Part shown: in pieces, positions 5,681-5,748 of the stretch
Layout: every line of letters starts with the position of its first letter
Position numbering within the stretch: the first letter of the stretch is position 1
The notes under the pieces: model-generated
The model's input: only the letters and a program-made list of their open reading frames with translations
Told to the model about the DNA's origin: nothing
Database searches by the model: none
Made by a program: the position numbers and the translations under genes
DNA from: an uncultured Bacilli bacterium
GTDB taxonomy: Bacteria > Bacillota_I > Bacilli_A > RF39 > UBA660
Direction: 5' to 3'
Assembly (NCBI GenBank): GCA_947623645.1
Contig: CANQHK010000078.1
Coordinates: forward strand, 1 to 5,748
DNA length: 5,748 nt

Positions 5681-5748
5681 CACTTGAAAAGTGCCCCGGA
5701 ACAACATTTGAAAAGGGACCCACCCATGGGTATGTTTAACCGAACAAA
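5672..5748. mobile_element. One end of an IS21-family-like insertion sequence (partial)
   Basis: From 5672 the sequence stops matching an integrase and begins TGTAGC. It carries two 19-base imperfect direct repeats, 5679-5697 and 5703-5721, of the form aacaYttgaaaagKGMccc (16 of 19 identical, 24-base period). IS21-family elements typically begin with TGT and carry several such repeats in each end as transposase-binding sites. The insertion point lies in the codons after ...Ile-Thr-Thr of the integrase. An ATG at 5726 with a second in-frame ATG at 5732 stays open to the window end and could start istA, but too little is visible to tell. The family assignment rests on end structure alone; the transposase genes and the second end are outside the window. 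Confidence 0.6.
5679..5721. repeat. Two 19-bp direct repeats in the IS end
   Basis: The copies at 5679-5697 and 5703-5721 share the core TTGAAAAG followed by a CCC end and differ at three of 19 positions. The 24-base start-to-start spacing is a little over two helical turns, so two protein subunits could bind the same face of the DNA. This is the expected arrangement of transposase-binding sites in an IS21-type end. Confidence 0.7.

Noticed and set aside
5726..5748. ATG-initiated open frame (MGMFNRT) as the start of a transposase gene
   Set aside because: Only seven complete codons are visible before the window ends, too few to support a gene call.
1..5748. CRISPR array, toxin-antitoxin pair or retron-like RNA
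   Set aside because: I saw no regularly spaced repeats, reverse transcriptase or paired small genes in the window.

Overview
The window looks like DNA of a gut Bacteroidota (Bacteroides/Phocaeicola/Parabacteroides type). The evidence is an integrase of the SAM-like Bacteroidota family with the characteristic CNGIN...D box, AT-rich leaders without clear Shine-Dalgarno sequences, and one TAnnTTTG-like promoter box. The organism is inferred from these traits, not from any database match.

From left to right, positions 1-106 are non-coding and probably flanking chromosome. Positions 107-141 form a strong bidirectional hairpin with a T-tract on the minus strand. Directly beside it, 148-191 is the 3' half of a CAU-anticodon tRNA (minus strand) that breaks off at the anticodon stem. 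This is the usual scar of an element that integrated into the 3' end of a tRNA gene. The real tRNA terminator still follows the fragment, so the chromosome should lie to the left and the mobile element to the right of about 191. The first 150 bases of the element carry four GCAAAT motifs that could be recombinase arm sites.

The cargo is a two-gene restriction-modification operon on the minus strand. A 1027-residue gamma-class N6-adenine DNA methyltransferase (4183 to 1100) is followed with no spacer (TAAATG) by a 242-residue PD-(D/E)XK-like nuclease (1099 to 371). A doubtful 62-codon frame overlaps the 3' end. The operon is very AT-rich. A 435-bp AT-rich intergenic region separates it from a divergent tyrosine recombinase gene (4619 to 5680, plus strand) that looks less AT-rich and more like ordinary Bacteroides coding sequence.

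The recombinase is broken. After ...NITT it runs into TGTAGCTAA and stops, losing the part that should hold the second catalytic Arg, the His boxes and the Tyr nucleophile. The sequence from 5672 to the window end has a TGT terminus and two 19-bp imperfect direct repeats, which fits one end of an IS21-family insertion sequence.

The working model is a compact tRNA-targeted island whose visible cargo is one restriction-modification system, later immobilised by an IS insertion in its integrase. The right attachment site, the intact tRNA and the rest of the IS would lie beyond the window.
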